The notes beneath the pieces are model-generated. The model was not told where the DNA came from. It saw only the letters and a program-made list of their open reading frames with translations, and made no database searches. Source: an uncultured Metabacillus sp. (GTDB lineage Bacteria; Bacillota; Bacilli; Bacillales; Bacillaceae). Taken from it: 45,608 bases of DNA. The DNA lies in contig NZ_CANNCR010000035.1 in the NCBI RefSeq assembly GCF_947503125.1, positions 1 to 45,608 of the forward strand. The letters run 5' to 3'. This document shows positions 34,280 to 43,278 of this stretch, piece after piece. The position numbers were made by a program, and so were the translations under genes. Position 1 is the stretch's first letter; every line of letters begins with the position of its first letter.

Positions 34280-34954
34280 ATGTTATACCAGATGAAACTA
34301 TTTAAAGGACTCTTCCAGCCGGGGACCAGCCTTTATCAACTGCAAAAAGCTGAAGCTCTTTCAGGATTGGCTCCGAGACTGTTATGGTTATATCTGCTTA
34401 GTTTAATCAGCTTTGCCATCAGCACCTATTTCGGAATTGGAACAGAGTCCTATTCCGGCGCCATTACAGACAGAACGATTGCCGAATACGAAGCCGGCAA
34501 ACTGCTGCTCCTTGGCGGGGACCTTGCTGCAAGCCTTTTATATACAACACTGTTTATTTGGTTTATCGCCTTTATTTTTTGGCTGATGCTTGATGTTCCA
34601 TACATGAAGGCCGTGATTGTGCAAATGTTCGTCTTTGCGATTCATTTAGTCGGACAAGCGATCACCATCCCGGTGCTTGTTTTCTTTGACTTGAATCAGC
34701 TCAGCAATCCCTTTTCCTTCGGCGTGATCGGCCAATATATAATCGACCATGACTTTTGGCAGCATGTTTTCGGTGCCATTACGCTATTTGACTTTCTAGC
34801 GATCTGCTATCTTTATTATTACCTAAAAAATTTAACCGAAAAGAATAAATTTGGAACACTCATTCTCATCGTATTCGTCTATCTTTTCATCTGGATGATC
34901 ACAGCTTTCATGTCATTTCTTGAGGTTCCTGTTTTGTTAAGGGGGTGGTTGTGA
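34280..34954 (+). CDS. Yip1-domain membrane protein (YknW-like)
   Basis: A 224-residue protein with five or six helices, matching Yip1-type proteins such as Bacillus subtilis YknW: an N-terminal amphipathic KLFKGLFQPG segment followed by LWLYLLSLISFAI, LLYTTLFIWFIAFIFWLML and AICYLYYYL helices. ATG 34280 is seven bases after AGGGG. In-frame ATGs at 34199 and 34250 lack ribosome sites. Its stop shares a base with the next gene's ATG (TGATG). In B. subtilis YknW helps assemble the YknXYZ exporter that protects against the SdpC toxin. Here only the W and X counterparts are present. Confidence 0.7.
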   Translation: MLYQMKLFKGLFQPGTSLYQLQKAEALSGLAPRLLWLYLLSLISFAISTYFGIGTESYSGAITDRTIAEYEAGKLLLLGGDLAASLLYTTLFIWFIAFIFWLMLDVPYMKAVIVQMFVFAIHLVGQAITIPVLVFFDLNQLSNPFSFGVIGQYIIDHDFWQHVFGAITLFDFLAICYLYYYLKNLTEKNKFGTLILIVFVYLFIWMITAFMSFLEVPVLLRGWL

Positions 34955-36240
34955 TGAAACGATGGAAAATCATCTTATTAACGGCTGTAACAATTAGCTT
35001 CATCGGCTTAAATGTCTTTTTAATTGGAAAGGAAGACAGCAAGGTACAACATACCGTTCATGTTGAAAAGTGGACTCGCGTACAGAAGGACGATGTCGTT
35101 GAAACCTTTGAGACCAATGCCGTCATGAAGCCACAGGAAGAAGTTGATGTTTATTTTCATCCTGAAGATAAAGAATTTCAGCGTTTTCTCGTAAAAGAAG
35201 GGGATGAAGTCACAACAGGAACTCCATTGTTAGAATACACAACACCAGAACTGGATCAACTGCGCGAGACACTTGAGGCCGAAAAGGAACAAACAGAGGG
35301 TGAAATTGAAGGAATCGATGACTACATCAGCTCATTGGAAGATTATCAAGCGTCCATCCCCTCTTCCTCAACAGGTGTAGAAGAGACAATGACCACATTT
35401 GAGGAAGACCTGAACTTTGACGAAAATGAGAACTTAAATGAAGATCTGAACATTGATGAAAATGCCTCATCAGATATGATCATCAGTGTGATCCAACAGG
35501 AGATTTACCGACAGGAGCTCGAAAAAAGCAAGCTCGAAGCAGTGGTTGAAAAATATGATAGCCAGCTAAGCCATCTTAACGAGCAAAGTGAAACAGCCGT
35601 CCTTGTCAGTGAAATAGATGGGATTGTCAAAAATGTCGATGACAAGCTTGAAAACCCTGTCGTCACCATCGCCTCTCATACTCTAACAGTAAAGGGTGCG
35701 CTGACAGAAGCACAATTTAAAAAAGCCGAAACAGGCATGAAGTTTACTGCAAATGTGGCAGACGAGAAAAAGCCGCTTGAAGGAACGCTTGGAAAAATTA
35801 GCCCATATCCGGCTAAGGAGCCTGAAATCGGACAGAAAAATCACTACCCTTTTGAAGGCCAACTGACAGAGCAATCAGAAACGGTCGCAATCGGCGCACA
35901 GGCTGCGGTTTCGGTCGTGACAGCGGAAGCAATCGGGGTGCCGACACTCTCCGATCAAGCGCTTCATGGCAAACAAAATAATCTCGGATATCGACTAAAC
36001 GAAAATGGCCGAATCACTAAGCAAACGATTCAAACCGGACTGGGCTTTAACGGTATTCAAGAAATAACCAAAGGTGCCGAACTCGGACAAGTCATGATGC
36101 TTCAACCTGATCGTGTGCCGCAAAACAAAGCCAGCTTTGTAACGGAAATGAAGCCTCGCCGGATTGATAAAGCGGCGTTCAAGGCCCTTTCGAAACGTGA
36201 AAGATGGGAAGCATTTTTGATTGGGTTGGTGGAGAAATAA
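34954..36240 (+). CDS. YknX-like membrane fusion (efflux adaptor) protein
   Basis: A 428-residue protein with one N-terminal helix (IILLTAVTISFIGLNVFLIG), then an adaptor core: a biotinyl/lipoyl-like strand pair (VDVYFHPEDKEFQRFLVKEG, DEVTTGTPLLEY), a coiled-coil hairpin rich in Glu (TLEAEKEQTEGEIEG ... ELEKSKLEAVVEKYDSQLSHL) and a beta-barrel region. An acidic Asn/Asp/Glu insert (about residues 150-175) lies between the hairpin arms. The ATG at 34954 overlaps the upstream stop. The ATPase and permease (YknY, YknZ) expected to follow are absent; a terminator follows at 36337 instead. It may serve a transporter encoded elsewhere. Confidence 0.78.
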   Translation: MKRWKIILLTAVTISFIGLNVFLIGKEDSKVQHTVHVEKWTRVQKDDVVETFETNAVMKPQEEVDVYFHPEDKEFQRFLVKEGDEVTTGTPLLEYTTPELDQLRETLEAEKEQTEGEIEGIDDYISSLEDYQASIPSSSTGVEETMTTFEEDLNFDENENLNEDLNIDENASSDMIISVIQQEIYRQELEKSKLEAVVEKYDSQLSHLNEQSETAVLVSEIDGIVKNVDDKLENPVVTIASHTLTVKGALTEAQFKKAETGMKFTANVADEKKPLEGTLGKISPYPAKEPEIGQKNHYPFEGQLTEQSETVAIGAQAAVSVVTAEAIGVPTLSDQALHGKQNNLGYRLNENGRITKQTIQTGLGFNGIQEITKGAELGQVMMLQPDRVPQNKASFVTEMKPRRIDKAAFKALSKRERWEAFLIGLVEK

Positions 36241-36336
36241 AACTTCAGTTTGATCTGTTTCAAGCATTAAAAATATTTCATTCACTCTAAATTGATCATA
36301 ATTGAACATAAACATTAAATTAAACACTTATTAACT

Positions 36337-36373
36337 GTCCGACTCGCTTAAGAGTTGGACTGTCTCTTTTTTG
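36337..36373 (+). terminator. terminator of the YknW/YknX-like pair
   Basis: GTCCGACTC (36337-36345) pairs with GAGTTGGAC (36352-36360), followed by TGTCTCTTTTTTG. Confidence 0.8.
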
Positions 36374-36407
36374 TTGATTTCAGAATACGCTGAGGTGGAA
36401 ATCCGTC

Positions 36408-36509
36408 GGATGAAAGACAATTCGATTTCACTGCGACTCGGTTTTGTCCTTCATAAGTCTGATGAAAACAAAGTGGTTCCACTGCTGCTCGGTTTTGACT
36501 AGAGCATGA
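36408..36509. repeat. two-copy degenerate tandem repeat, period 51 bp
   Basis: Two blocks share GATGAAA, a variable middle and CACTGCNNCTCGGTTTTG. The matching bases lie 51 bp apart (36430 and 36481), which equals 17 codons. Both copies read as similar peptides in one frame (LRLGFVLHKSDEN, LLLGFD). It looks like a dispersed short repeat, not a gene. No other feature is seen between 36374 and 36713. Confidence 0.5.
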
Positions 36510-36713
36510 CTATTAAACATTTGCAAAGTATTTTTAAAGGTTACGTTTTTGTCCTGTGAATCACAGCTGGAATTAAGATAAAATAATAACGCACAAGGCT
36601 TTTCATTGCAATGAGCGTTTTATACCAATTGCTAATTCTGTTGTGATTTCAACTTGAAGTTTTGTACTCTAAATCGAAATCAAGGTCGGCCTTACTATAC
36701 TTCTCTATTACTC

Positions 36714-37712
36714 TTAACGTATACCAGCCTTGCGAAAGCCATCAAACACATTGATTGCAGCTGAGACCGCAAAGAGGAAAATGCCGCCGCCAATGATCCA
36801 CGCTTTTAATTCATTAGACGTAATCGTAAATAAATCTGTCATATACATAATGAAATCATGACTTAGTATATTTGTATTTAGCAAGATGATGATAAAAACG
36901 ACCGTTCCAATTAGCTGGAGGACCGTATTGCATATGGCCATTTTTCTCGTCCATTGCCCCTTTACCAATTTATAAATGGATAATGCGATTTCCAAACCAA
37001 TTAAAATGACAACGATCGGCCAATACTGAAGCAGAACCTCTTGATTAAAAGCTGGAGCCACCAATTCAAGCCCGTCTCCGCCACCTTCATATACACCTAC
37101 AAGATGGTACGCATAAAAATATAGGGTTGCCCAGATCGCTGTCCACATTAACCCCCCAAATACCTCACATTTCGAAATGGCTTTTTTCTTAGGGATATAA
37201 GCAATATTTTTCAAATCATCAGGAGTCCATTTTTGCAGGCTTGCTGTTAATGGCTGCTGATCGTTTCCTTTATCTATCCTTTCGATAACAGCAAACACAA
37301 CGGTTAACCAAAAAAATGTTTGGATTCCAACTTCAATCATTCTCCATATACCAAACCCGGTAATATCAAGAGCCACATTTATGACTGCTTCCTGACCATT
37401 GTAACCAATAAAATATTCAGCAATTACCGAGATCAAGGAAATGACCGTGGCAATCGGCAAAATCATTTTTAATAACGTCACATATACATCGAAATAACGC
37501 GGTCCAATAAGGTGCATTGGCCGATCTAGATACCCGCTTGCTAATGTGACCGGACTTCCTAATTTTTCAAGCACCGACTTTACATCTTCTTCACTGTAAT
37601 CATCTGGCAGCATATCCTCTATCGTTGACCGTAATTCAAGGGCAATATCCTTACGATTTTTTTCAGGCAGCCTTCTAGTAACCTCCTGAATATAAACGTT
37701 AATTAAATTCAT
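36714..37712 (-). CDS. HAAS/DUF1700-type signalling membrane protein
   Basis: A 332-residue protein that starts with a HAAS-like helical domain (INVYIQEVTRRLPEKNRKDI, then LRSTIEDMLPDDYSEEDVKS and VLEKLGSPVTLASGYLDRP) and continues with about six helices. Such proteins are regularly encoded with PadR regulators. Its ATG at 37712 lies inside the padR gene (14-base overlap) after GGGGGAGG, so the two are translated together. Function is probably signalling or sensing at the membrane. No enzymatic motif is seen. Confidence 0.78.
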   Translation of the reverse strand: MNLINVYIQEVTRRLPEKNRKDIALELRSTIEDMLPDDYSEEDVKSVLEKLGSPVTLASGYLDRPMHLIGPRYFDVYVTLLKMILPIATVISLISVIAEYFIGYNGQEAVINVALDITGFGIWRMIEVGIQTFFWLTVVFAVIERIDKGNDQQPLTASLQKWTPDDLKNIAYIPKKKAISKCEVFGGLMWTAIWATLYFYAYHLVGVYEGGGDGLELVAPAFNQEVLLQYWPIVVILIGLEIALSIYKLVKGQWTRKMAICNTVLQLIGTVVFIIILLNTNILSHDFIMYMTDLFTITSNELKAWIIGGGIFLFAVSAAINVFDGFRKAGIR

Positions 37713-38046
37713 TATCTTCCTCCCCCTTTAATAAGCGATAAAGCTCTTTCGAATTTTTAAGCCATTCCTTTTTCAACTCCAAAAATACCTCTACTCCATA
37801 GTCACTTAACACATAATACTTACGCGGCCTGCTCTCAGATGTATCCCAGCTGCTCGACACCAGCTCCTGTTTTTCTAAGCGGCGAAGCAATGGATATAAG
37901 GTACTCTGATCAATAGCAATGCCTGATCCCTCCAATAACTGGACAAGTGAATATCCATATTGGGGGGTTTGCAATTGGCTTAAAACCGCTAATGTCAACG
38001 TTCCTCTTCTAAGTTCTGTCGTTAATGAATTCAATAACTGACTCAT
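37699..38046 (-). CDS. PadR-family transcriptional regulator
   Basis: A 115-residue PadR-type protein. The winged helix is complete: TLTLAVLSQLQTPQYGYSLV, then IDQSTLYPLLRRLEKQELV and SRPRKYYVLSDYG. A short C-terminal helix would allow dimerisation. ATG 38046 follows GAGGTGGGTG. Three TATG...ATAC repeats lie directly upstream and are probably its operator. The downstream HAAS membrane protein overlaps it, giving a two-gene autoregulated unit. Confidence 0.92.
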   Translation of the reverse strand: MSQLLNSLTTELRRGTLTLAVLSQLQTPQYGYSLVQLLEGSGIAIDQSTLYPLLRRLEKQELVSSSWDTSESRPRKYYVLSDYGVEVFLELKKEWLKNSKELYRLLKGEEDNEFN

Positions 38047-38070
38047 TCACCCACCTCATTTTTATTACTA

Positions 38071-38108
38071 TATGTCATACAGTATATGTCTTATACTATG
38101 CATCATAC
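38071..38108 (-). promoter_or_regulatory. PadR operator cluster
   Basis: Three related imperfect palindromes on the plus strand: TATGTCATAC (38071-38080), TATGTCTTATAC (38085-38096) and TATGCATCATAC (38097-38108). They lie 25-62 bases upstream of the padR start and overlap its likely promoter. Confidence 0.6.
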
Positions 38109-38380
38109 ACTATTGTTGTTACAAAAACAATTGAATTTATAAAATATTATTGAGTTTGTTTGCGCAAAAAAAGAAAACACAATTTAAAAACTGACTAAAA
38201 AGTGGTTTCTTTTGTGTTTCTGGTACTAAATGTCCTTTCAACTATATTACAATTAAAAACAATTTATTTTGATTGACTAAAAAACATCATCTTATTCCTT
38301 AGATGTATCTACGAATTTCGTATTTACCCAGGAAATCGCGATTCTGAAAACACCTATTTATGACTAGGTTAATGTTTATT

Positions 38381-38422
38381 TTGACAAATATAGTTGTCAA
38401 AATGAACATTATCGTTTACAAT
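38381..38422 (+). promoter_or_regulatory. promoter and operator of the XRE/DUF3169 unit
   Basis: TTGACAA (38381-38387) and TTGTCAA (38394-38400) form a perfect inverted repeat with a six-base spacer. TTGTCA (38394-38399) is also the -35 box, 17 bases from the -10 box TACAAT (38417-38422). A repressor on the palindrome would block the promoter. Confidence 0.65.
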
Positions 38423-38443
38423 ACAAATAAGAGGTGATTCCAT

Positions 38444-38647
38444 TTGAAAAGTCGTCTTAAGGAGCTTCGAGCACGTGAAGGATTAAATCAGACCCAGCTT
38501 GCGAAGCTTGCAAAGGTTTCAAGGCAAACAATTAGTTTGATTGAACGTGAAGAATTCATTCCTTCACTTTTAATTGCCGTTCGGATTGCACGTATTTTTA
38601 AGGAACCTGTGGAAAATGTATTTATGTTTGAGGAGGATGAAGTGTAA
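38444..38647 (+). CDS. small XRE-family regulator
   Basis: A 67-residue protein that is only a helix-turn-helix domain (LKELRAREGLNQTQLAKLAK, then VSRQTISLIEREEFIPSLL). The start is TTG 38444 after AAGAGGTG. It is followed with TAATG overlap by a DUF3169 membrane protein, a common pairing in Bacillus. It likely binds the palindrome over its own promoter. Confidence 0.9.
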   Translation: MKSRLKELRAREGLNQTQLAKLAKVSRQTISLIEREEFIPSLLIAVRIARIFKEPVENVFMFEEDEV

Positions 38648-39327
38648 TGAAAAAAGTTTGGATACAATTAATAATAAGTGGTGCAGTTGGATTTATTGTG
38701 GCTATACTTTTGCTAAATTATTTTACATTTGACCTCTCAAATTATGCCGATACAATCGTCATCAGTATTCTTGTCATGATTTTCATCCTTTTGGGACTGA
38801 GTGTATTCCTTTATAAACAAATAAAGAAGCTGAATCATACCCAATTTACAGGGGATGAAGAAGATGAAGCAGATGTATTAATGTATAAGAAATTCATGGA
38901 TTACTCATTTTTTGTTCAGATGAGTAATACACTTTCAATTTTAGCTTTATGTATAACTGTGATTACTTCACAAAAATTAGTCTTCACCATTATAGCAGTT
39001 GTCACATTGATTCTTAGTTATATACTCACTGCTTTAATGACCAGTTTAATGCAACTCGTCTATCCTGAACGGAATCTTCCAAGCATTTCAGAACCGAATT
39101 ATTCAGAAAAGCTCTTGGACATTTCAGATGAAGGTGAAAAACATGTCATGCTAATCGGACTTTACAAAGCTTATCAATTATTAAGTGTTGCTTTAATTTT
39201 CGCCATTGTCCTTTCAACACTCTATTCCCTTTCTACAGGCAACTCCCAGCTTTTCTCTATTATTATCATGAGTATAGTTTTATTGCTTGTGAATGGAAAA
39301 TATTGTTTATCTGTTCGGAATAAGTAA
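38647..39327 (+). CDS. DUF3169-family membrane protein
   Basis: A 226-residue protein with about six helices in three pairs: WIQLIISGAVGFIVAILLLN and ISILVMIFILLGLSVFLY near the start, a middle pair after MDYSFFVQMSNTLSILAL, and a last pair from YQLLSVALIFAIVLS. The acidic stretch GDEEDEADV lies in the first loop. It matches the DUF3169 family, usually encoded behind a small XRE regulator as here. Start and upstream stop share one A. Function is unknown; it may inactivate or sense for the regulator. Confidence 0.8.
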   Translation: MKKVWIQLIISGAVGFIVAILLLNYFTFDLSNYADTIVISILVMIFILLGLSVFLYKQIKKLNHTQFTGDEEDEADVLMYKKFMDYSFFVQMSNTLSILALCITVITSQKLVFTIIAVVTLILSYILTALMTSLMQLVYPERNLPSISEPNYSEKLLDISDEGEKHVMLIGLYKAYQLLSVALIFAIVLSTLYSLSTGNSQLFSIIIMSIVLLLVNGKYCLSVRNK

Positions 39328-39351
39328 TGTAAATCGTTCTGTATTAAAATC

Positions 39352-39394
39352 TGCAAAAACCCCTGCTCTATGATCAAAAAGGGGTATTTTTGCA
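39352..39394. terminator. bidirectional terminator overlapping the end of the MerR gene
   Basis: TGCAAAAACCCC (39352-39363) pairs with GGGGTATTTTTGCA (39381-39394). It ends the plus-strand DUF3169 unit. The right arm encodes the last codons of the minus-strand MerR-type gene, whose stop is at 39374-39376. Confidence 0.75.
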
Positions 39395-40126
39395 GGTTGA
39401 ATTCTTTAAAGATGAATAATCGCTTTTCCCCTCTTCTACCATCGCACATAACCGATATAAATAACTCATCCCGCGCAGTTGTACCTTCACTAAATAATCC
39501 AGGTACATGAGTGATTCTCTTGTGATTCTTATCGCTTCAGCTAGATTATGCTTATCCATTTCAGCTAGTACATCCCTTACCACATCCAATGAGTATACAG
39601 CGTTTTGAAGCGTGCGGATGACTAATAATTTTCTTACATCATTTATCGTATATTTCCGATATCCGTTTTCGGGATCCCGCTCAGGCTCAATTAAACCTTC
39701 CTTTTCCCAGTGTCTTAATGTGGATTTGGCAACACCAATGGCTTCCGCTGCTTCCCTGATTGAATACCAATTCTTTTTCGGCATGGGCTTAACAACTTCA
39801 TCGATCCGATCCTGCTCTAGTATTTTGAGTGCTTGCTCAGCCTTCATTTTATCCTCATATAACTGAGCCTGAATCTCACTTACCTTCCATAATGCCTCTG
39901 TTATGTTCCTTTTCTGAATCATGGGCATAATTTCCCGTACCAGCTTCATACCAAATCCCGCATTCATGGCACGAATACAATCAAAATAAGCTGCATGCTC
40001 CTCTGTATAGATTCGGTACCCATTTTCTCTCCGTTCGGCCTTTGGCACAATTCCCCAGGATTCATAATGGCGCAGAGCGCTTGTACTTATGTTAAGCCTC
40101 TTGGCAATCTCAATTGGTTTATACAT
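39374..40126 (-). CDS. regulator with two MerR-type DNA-binding domains
   Basis: A 250-residue protein with two MerR helix-turn-helix units in tandem. The first is residues 1-70 (EIAKRLNISTSALRHYESWG, NGYRIYTEEHA). The second is about 120-190 (SIREAAEAIGVAKSTLRHWE, NGYRKYTINDVRKL). Each is followed by a helical segment; no Cys-based metal site or drug-binding domain is obvious. ATG 40126 follows GGAGGAATAAAAC. It is divergent from the UvrA-like gene across 146 bases, so it likely controls that gene and itself. The two binding domains on one chain may replace the usual dimer. Confidence 0.88.
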   Translation of the reverse strand: MYKPIEIAKRLNISTSALRHYESWGIVPKAERRENGYRIYTEEHAAYFDCIRAMNAGFGMKLVREIMPMIQKRNITEALWKVSEIQAQLYEDKMKAEQALKILEQDRIDEVVKPMPKKNWYSIREAAEAIGVAKSTLRHWEKEGLIEPERDPENGYRKYTINDVRKLLVIRTLQNAVYSLDVVRDVLAEMDKHNLAEAIRITRESLMYLDYLVKVQLRGMSYLYRLCAMVEEGKSDYSSLKNSTCKNTPF

Positions 40127-40272
40127 GTTTTATTCCTCCAAACATTCTTGTAAAACCTTAAACAACTATGACGGATTGAATCTTATTATATCAACATATA
40201 ACTCCTTTAACATTAGCAATTGCATGAATGTTGTAGAATGGATGTGTAAGTAAAATTTTAGGAGGGAATTAC

Positions 40273-42177
40273 TTGAATCAATTTATCGAAATTAATGGTG
40301 CGCGTGAACATAATCTGAAAAACATTTCACTTCGAATTCCAAAAAATAAGCTTGTCTTACTAACAGGGCCATCAGGTTCCGGAAAATCAACGTTAGCATT
40401 AGATACCCTTCAAAGAGAATGTCAGCGGCAATACATGGAATCAATGGGTATGACAACAGATGCTGTCAGTAAACCCAAGGTAGATTCCATCATTGGATTG
40501 TCCCCTTCAATCAGTATCGGCCAGCACATCACGAACCGTAACCCTCGTTCAACAGTTGGTACCACGACAGATATGTACACCTACTTACGTGTAATTTATG
40601 AAAAGCTCGGAGAACGCCCTTGTCCACATTGCCGAAACAAAATACCTCCACGATTTGATAAGGAAATGTATGAGGAGGATGCTGGTTTTAAACAATTTAT
40701 TGATTGTCCGCATTGCAAACAGCGGGTTGAAAAATTAACACGCAGCCATTTCTCCTTCAACAAACCAGATGGTGCCTGCCCTACCTGTGATGGCCTCGGA
40801 AATGTTGCTGAATTGGATTTCACATCTGTTTTTGATGAGGAAGCTAGTCTAAATGAAGACTGTGTCCGGATTTGGAAAGGTCAATTCCGTGAATATCAGC
40901 TGAATATTTTAAAGGCGGCAGCCGATTATTATGGCATCCCTCTCGACCTTAACCTGCCTTTGAAGGAGTTTACCGACATTCTGAAGGAACTAAGGGACCT
41001 AGGAAATACGGTTTTAGTGATTGAACATGATGAAGAAATGATGCGAGGAGCAGATCATATCATCGACATCGGACCTGGCGCTGGGAAATACGGCGGAAAA
41101 GTCGTTGGCGAAGGAACTGTCCAGCAACTAATGAAACAAGAGCAGTCGATTACAGGTGCATTCTTAAACAAGCCGCTGAGCTCCCATTTCAATCGACGTG
41201 CCGGGAATGGAGAATGTTTAACGATTCACAATGCAACGAAGCATAATTTAAAAAAAATGACCGTTTCTTTTCCGCTAGGAACCTTTATTTCTGTAACTGG
41301 TGTTTCTGGTTCTGGAAAATCGAGTTTAGTTTTTGATGTGCTTTCGTCTGGAAAAAACGGAGCACCTGATGGCTGTGATCGCATAACCGGTTTTGAATTG
41401 ATTGAAAGCATGATTACCGTTGACCAATCACAGCTAACACGTATGCAGCGATCAAATGTCGCAACGTATACAGATGCTTTCACATTCATCCGAAATCTTT
41501 TTTCCTCCCTGCCTGATGCGAAGAAAAACAACTTAAAGCCAAAAGACTTTTCCTTTAACACGCCTGGAGGAAGATGTGAGCATTGCCAAGGACTAGGGTT
41601 TGTAACAACAAACATGCATTTCCTGCCAGATCTTGAAGTAAAATGTCCGGTTTGTCACGGAAAACGATTCAAAGACTTCATTCTTGCCATTACTTATAAA
41701 GGGCAAAGCATTTCTTCGATTCTTGACCTGACAATTGAAGAAAGCCGCCCTCTGTTCAAGGATGTTAAAAAAATCGGATCGATCATTGAGATCTTGTGTG
41801 AAGTAGGTCTAGGCTACCTAAACTGGGGACAGTCGGTGACAACCTTATCTGGCGGGGAAGGCCAGCGTCTGAAATTAGCAAGAGAATTATACAAGCAAAA
41901 CTCGAACCATACCCTTTACTTGCTTGATGAACCGACAACAGGACTTCATCCATCAGATGTAAACAAGCTGCTTCATCTCTTAAACAGACTGGTTGATGCC
42001 GGAAACACGGTTATTGTCGTGGAACATACATTGGAGATGATTCGCGCTTCTGATTGGGTGATTGACATTGGACCAGAAGGCGGAGCAGCTGGCGGACAAG
42101 TTGTTGCTCAAGGGACTCCTGAACAAATTGCTCTTGCTGAAGGATCACATACTGGAAAGTTTTTAACCTTTCACTAA
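40273..42177 (+). CDS. UvrA-like ABC protein with an internal deletion in the first ATPase module
   Basis: A 634-residue UvrA2-type paralogue; relatives are about 750 or more. Module 1 has Walker [10 protein letters not shown] near residue 32 and zinc-binding CPHC, CPHC and CPTC pairs. The text then jumps from [11 protein letters not shown] to [21 protein letters not shown], skipping the signature LSGGE and Walker B with their flanks. The frame is preserved. Module 2 is complete: [39 protein letters not shown]. UvrA2 proteins bind DNA or drug-damaged DNA and some give antibiotic resistance. The start is TTG 40273, seven bases after AGGAGG. A divergent double-MerR regulator is next to it. Whether it is active with one working ATPase site is unknown. 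Confidence 0.85.
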   Translation: MNQFIEINGAREHNLKNISLRIPKNKLVLLTGPSGSGKSTLALDTLQRECQRQYMESMGMTTDAVSKPKVDSIIGLSPSISIGQHITNRNPRSTVGTTTDMYTYLRVIYEKLGERPCPHCRNKIPPRFDKEMYEEDAGFKQFIDCPHCKQRVEKLTRSHFSFNKPDGACPTCDGLGNVAELDFTSVFDEEASLNEDCVRIWKGQFREYQLNILKAAADYYGIPLDLNLPLKEFTDILKELRDLGNTVLVIEHDEEMMRGADHIIDIGPGAGKYGGKVVGEGTVQQLMKQEQSITGAFLNKPLSSHFNRRAGNGECLTIHNATKHNLKKMTVSFPLGTFISVTGVSGSGKSSLVFDVLSSGKNGAPDGCDRITGFELIESMITVDQSQLTRMQRSNVATYTDAFTFIRNLFSSLPDAKKNNLKPKDFSFNTPGGRCEHCQGLGFVTTNMHFLPDLEVKCPVCHGKRFKDFILAITYKGQSISSILDLTIEESRPLFKDVKKIGSIIEILCEVGLGYLNWGQSVTTLSGGEGQRLKLARELYKQNSNHTLYLLDEPTTGLHPSDVNKLLHLLNRLVDAGNTVIVVEHTLEMIRASDWVIDIGPEGGAAGGQVVAQGTPEQIALAEGSHTGKFLTFH

Positions 42178-42589
42178 AAAATGATAAACGATCAGCTTGC
42201 GCTTATCCACAGTATAAGAATTTTATAATTTCCTGGTGTATAAAAAAGTAAGGTCCTCTCCAACTTTATGTGAGTGGACCTTACTAACTTGCCAAAACCT
42301 TACCACTTCTCATTAATTCGCCTCCTCACATTCGGACATTGCCAAATAAGAATTTATATCTATTAAAACACGTTCTTGTTATAGCGCATATATAACCTTT
42401 ATAACGAAAGATAATGAACTTCCTATGAAAAATTATTCACTTTAAAATGACATAAATAAGGAACAAATACCTACCCTAACATTTGAAAACCCCATCCTAT
42501 AAGGACGGGTTTCTCACAGTTACCATAGCATAAACTTAGGTTTTCTAAGCATTCGACTTAACCGTTACTAGTATGATCTACGTGCTCCT
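42178..42589. other. non-coding gap with two hairpins
   Basis: AGTAAGGTCC (42247-42256) pairs perfectly with GGACCTTACT (42276-42285) and probably ends the UvrA-like transcript. A second stem, AAACCC...TCC with GGA...GGGTTT (42487-42512), lies 75 bases from the end of the CBO0543-like gene. A lone TTATCCACA (42203-42211) is also present. Confidence 0.5.
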
Positions 42590-43096
42590 TTATTTAAATA
42601 CCTCAAAAGGAACCTGAAAATAGGAGATCAGAAAAGCAATAATAAAGATCGAAACAAGATAAGCACGAACTGGATAATAGTGATGTAAGGCGATGACGGA
42701 GAACATCACGATATCAAATAAAAACGAATACCCGATTCCCCACCCATGGTCATATGTGATTCTGCCGGATTGATCTAAAACAAACTCAACCGCTATGTAT
42801 ATGAAGGACCAAATGAAAATATAAACGATGCGCTGAAACCATTTCGAAGGAAAATGGGACAAAAAAAGAAAAACACTAACCGGCATGGTAATAACCGCGT
42901 AAATAATGACGATCATTTTCACGCTAAACAACCAATCAGCATGAAATTCCCATAGGTTATATTCTTGCACGATATATTCATAAAGCAATCCATAAGTAGC
43001 GATAAAAAACATACTTGAATGATATTCTTTCCAGTTTTTCCAATTTCCCCACTTTAAAGAAGCCAAAATCGTTAAAAGCGTGATTGCAAGATGCAT
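42590..43096 (-). CDS. CBO0543-family membrane protein
   Basis: A 168-residue protein with five or six helices and the features of the CBO0543 family: MHLAITLLTILASLKWGNWK at the start, FIATYGLLYEYIVQEYNLW and YDHGWGIGYSFLFDIVMF. ATG 43096 lies nine bases after AAGGG. ATG 43102 is an alternative two codons earlier; the frame back to 43180 has no better signal. Function is unknown. Confidence 0.75.
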   Translation of the reverse strand: MHLAITLLTILASLKWGNWKNWKEYHSSMFFIATYGLLYEYIVQEYNLWEFHADWLFSVKMIVIIYAVITMPVSVFLFLSHFPSKWFQRIVYIFIWSFIYIAVEFVLDQSGRITYDHGWGIGYSFLFDIVMFSVIALHHYYPVRAYLVSIFIIAFLISYFQVPFEVFK

Positions 43097-43242
43097 ACTC
43101 ATTATCCCTTCATTAAACTTTATAAGGTAGTTTCCCCCAATCATCATTTTTTTATTGTTAAGAATGTTGATTATTTGCATGCCGCACAGTAAACTCTTGT
43201 GTAGATTTGAAATAAAGATTTATAAAAAAGATGTACCGGTTT

Positions 43243-43278
43243 ACCCCTTTGGATATGTTCACTAAAGGGGTGTTTTTA
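43243..43278 (+). terminator. hairpin with T tract upstream of the 43512 gene
   Basis: ACCCCTTT (43243-43250) pairs with AAAGGGGT (43264-43271), followed by GTTTTTATAG. No plus-strand gene precedes it, so it is either an orphan or a leader element of the downstream gene. Confidence 0.6.

Noticed and set aside
36408-36509. Possible short CRISPR-like array
   Set aside because: Only two degenerate copies, no conserved spacer layout and no cas genes.
42203-42211. Single perfect DnaA box TTATCCACA
   Set aside because: One isolated box without a cluster, AT-rich unwinding element or replication gene is expected by chance.
42487-42512. Hairpin resembling an IS200/IS605 end
   Set aside because: No tnpA/tnpB or matching second end nearby; an ordinary terminator-like stem explains it.
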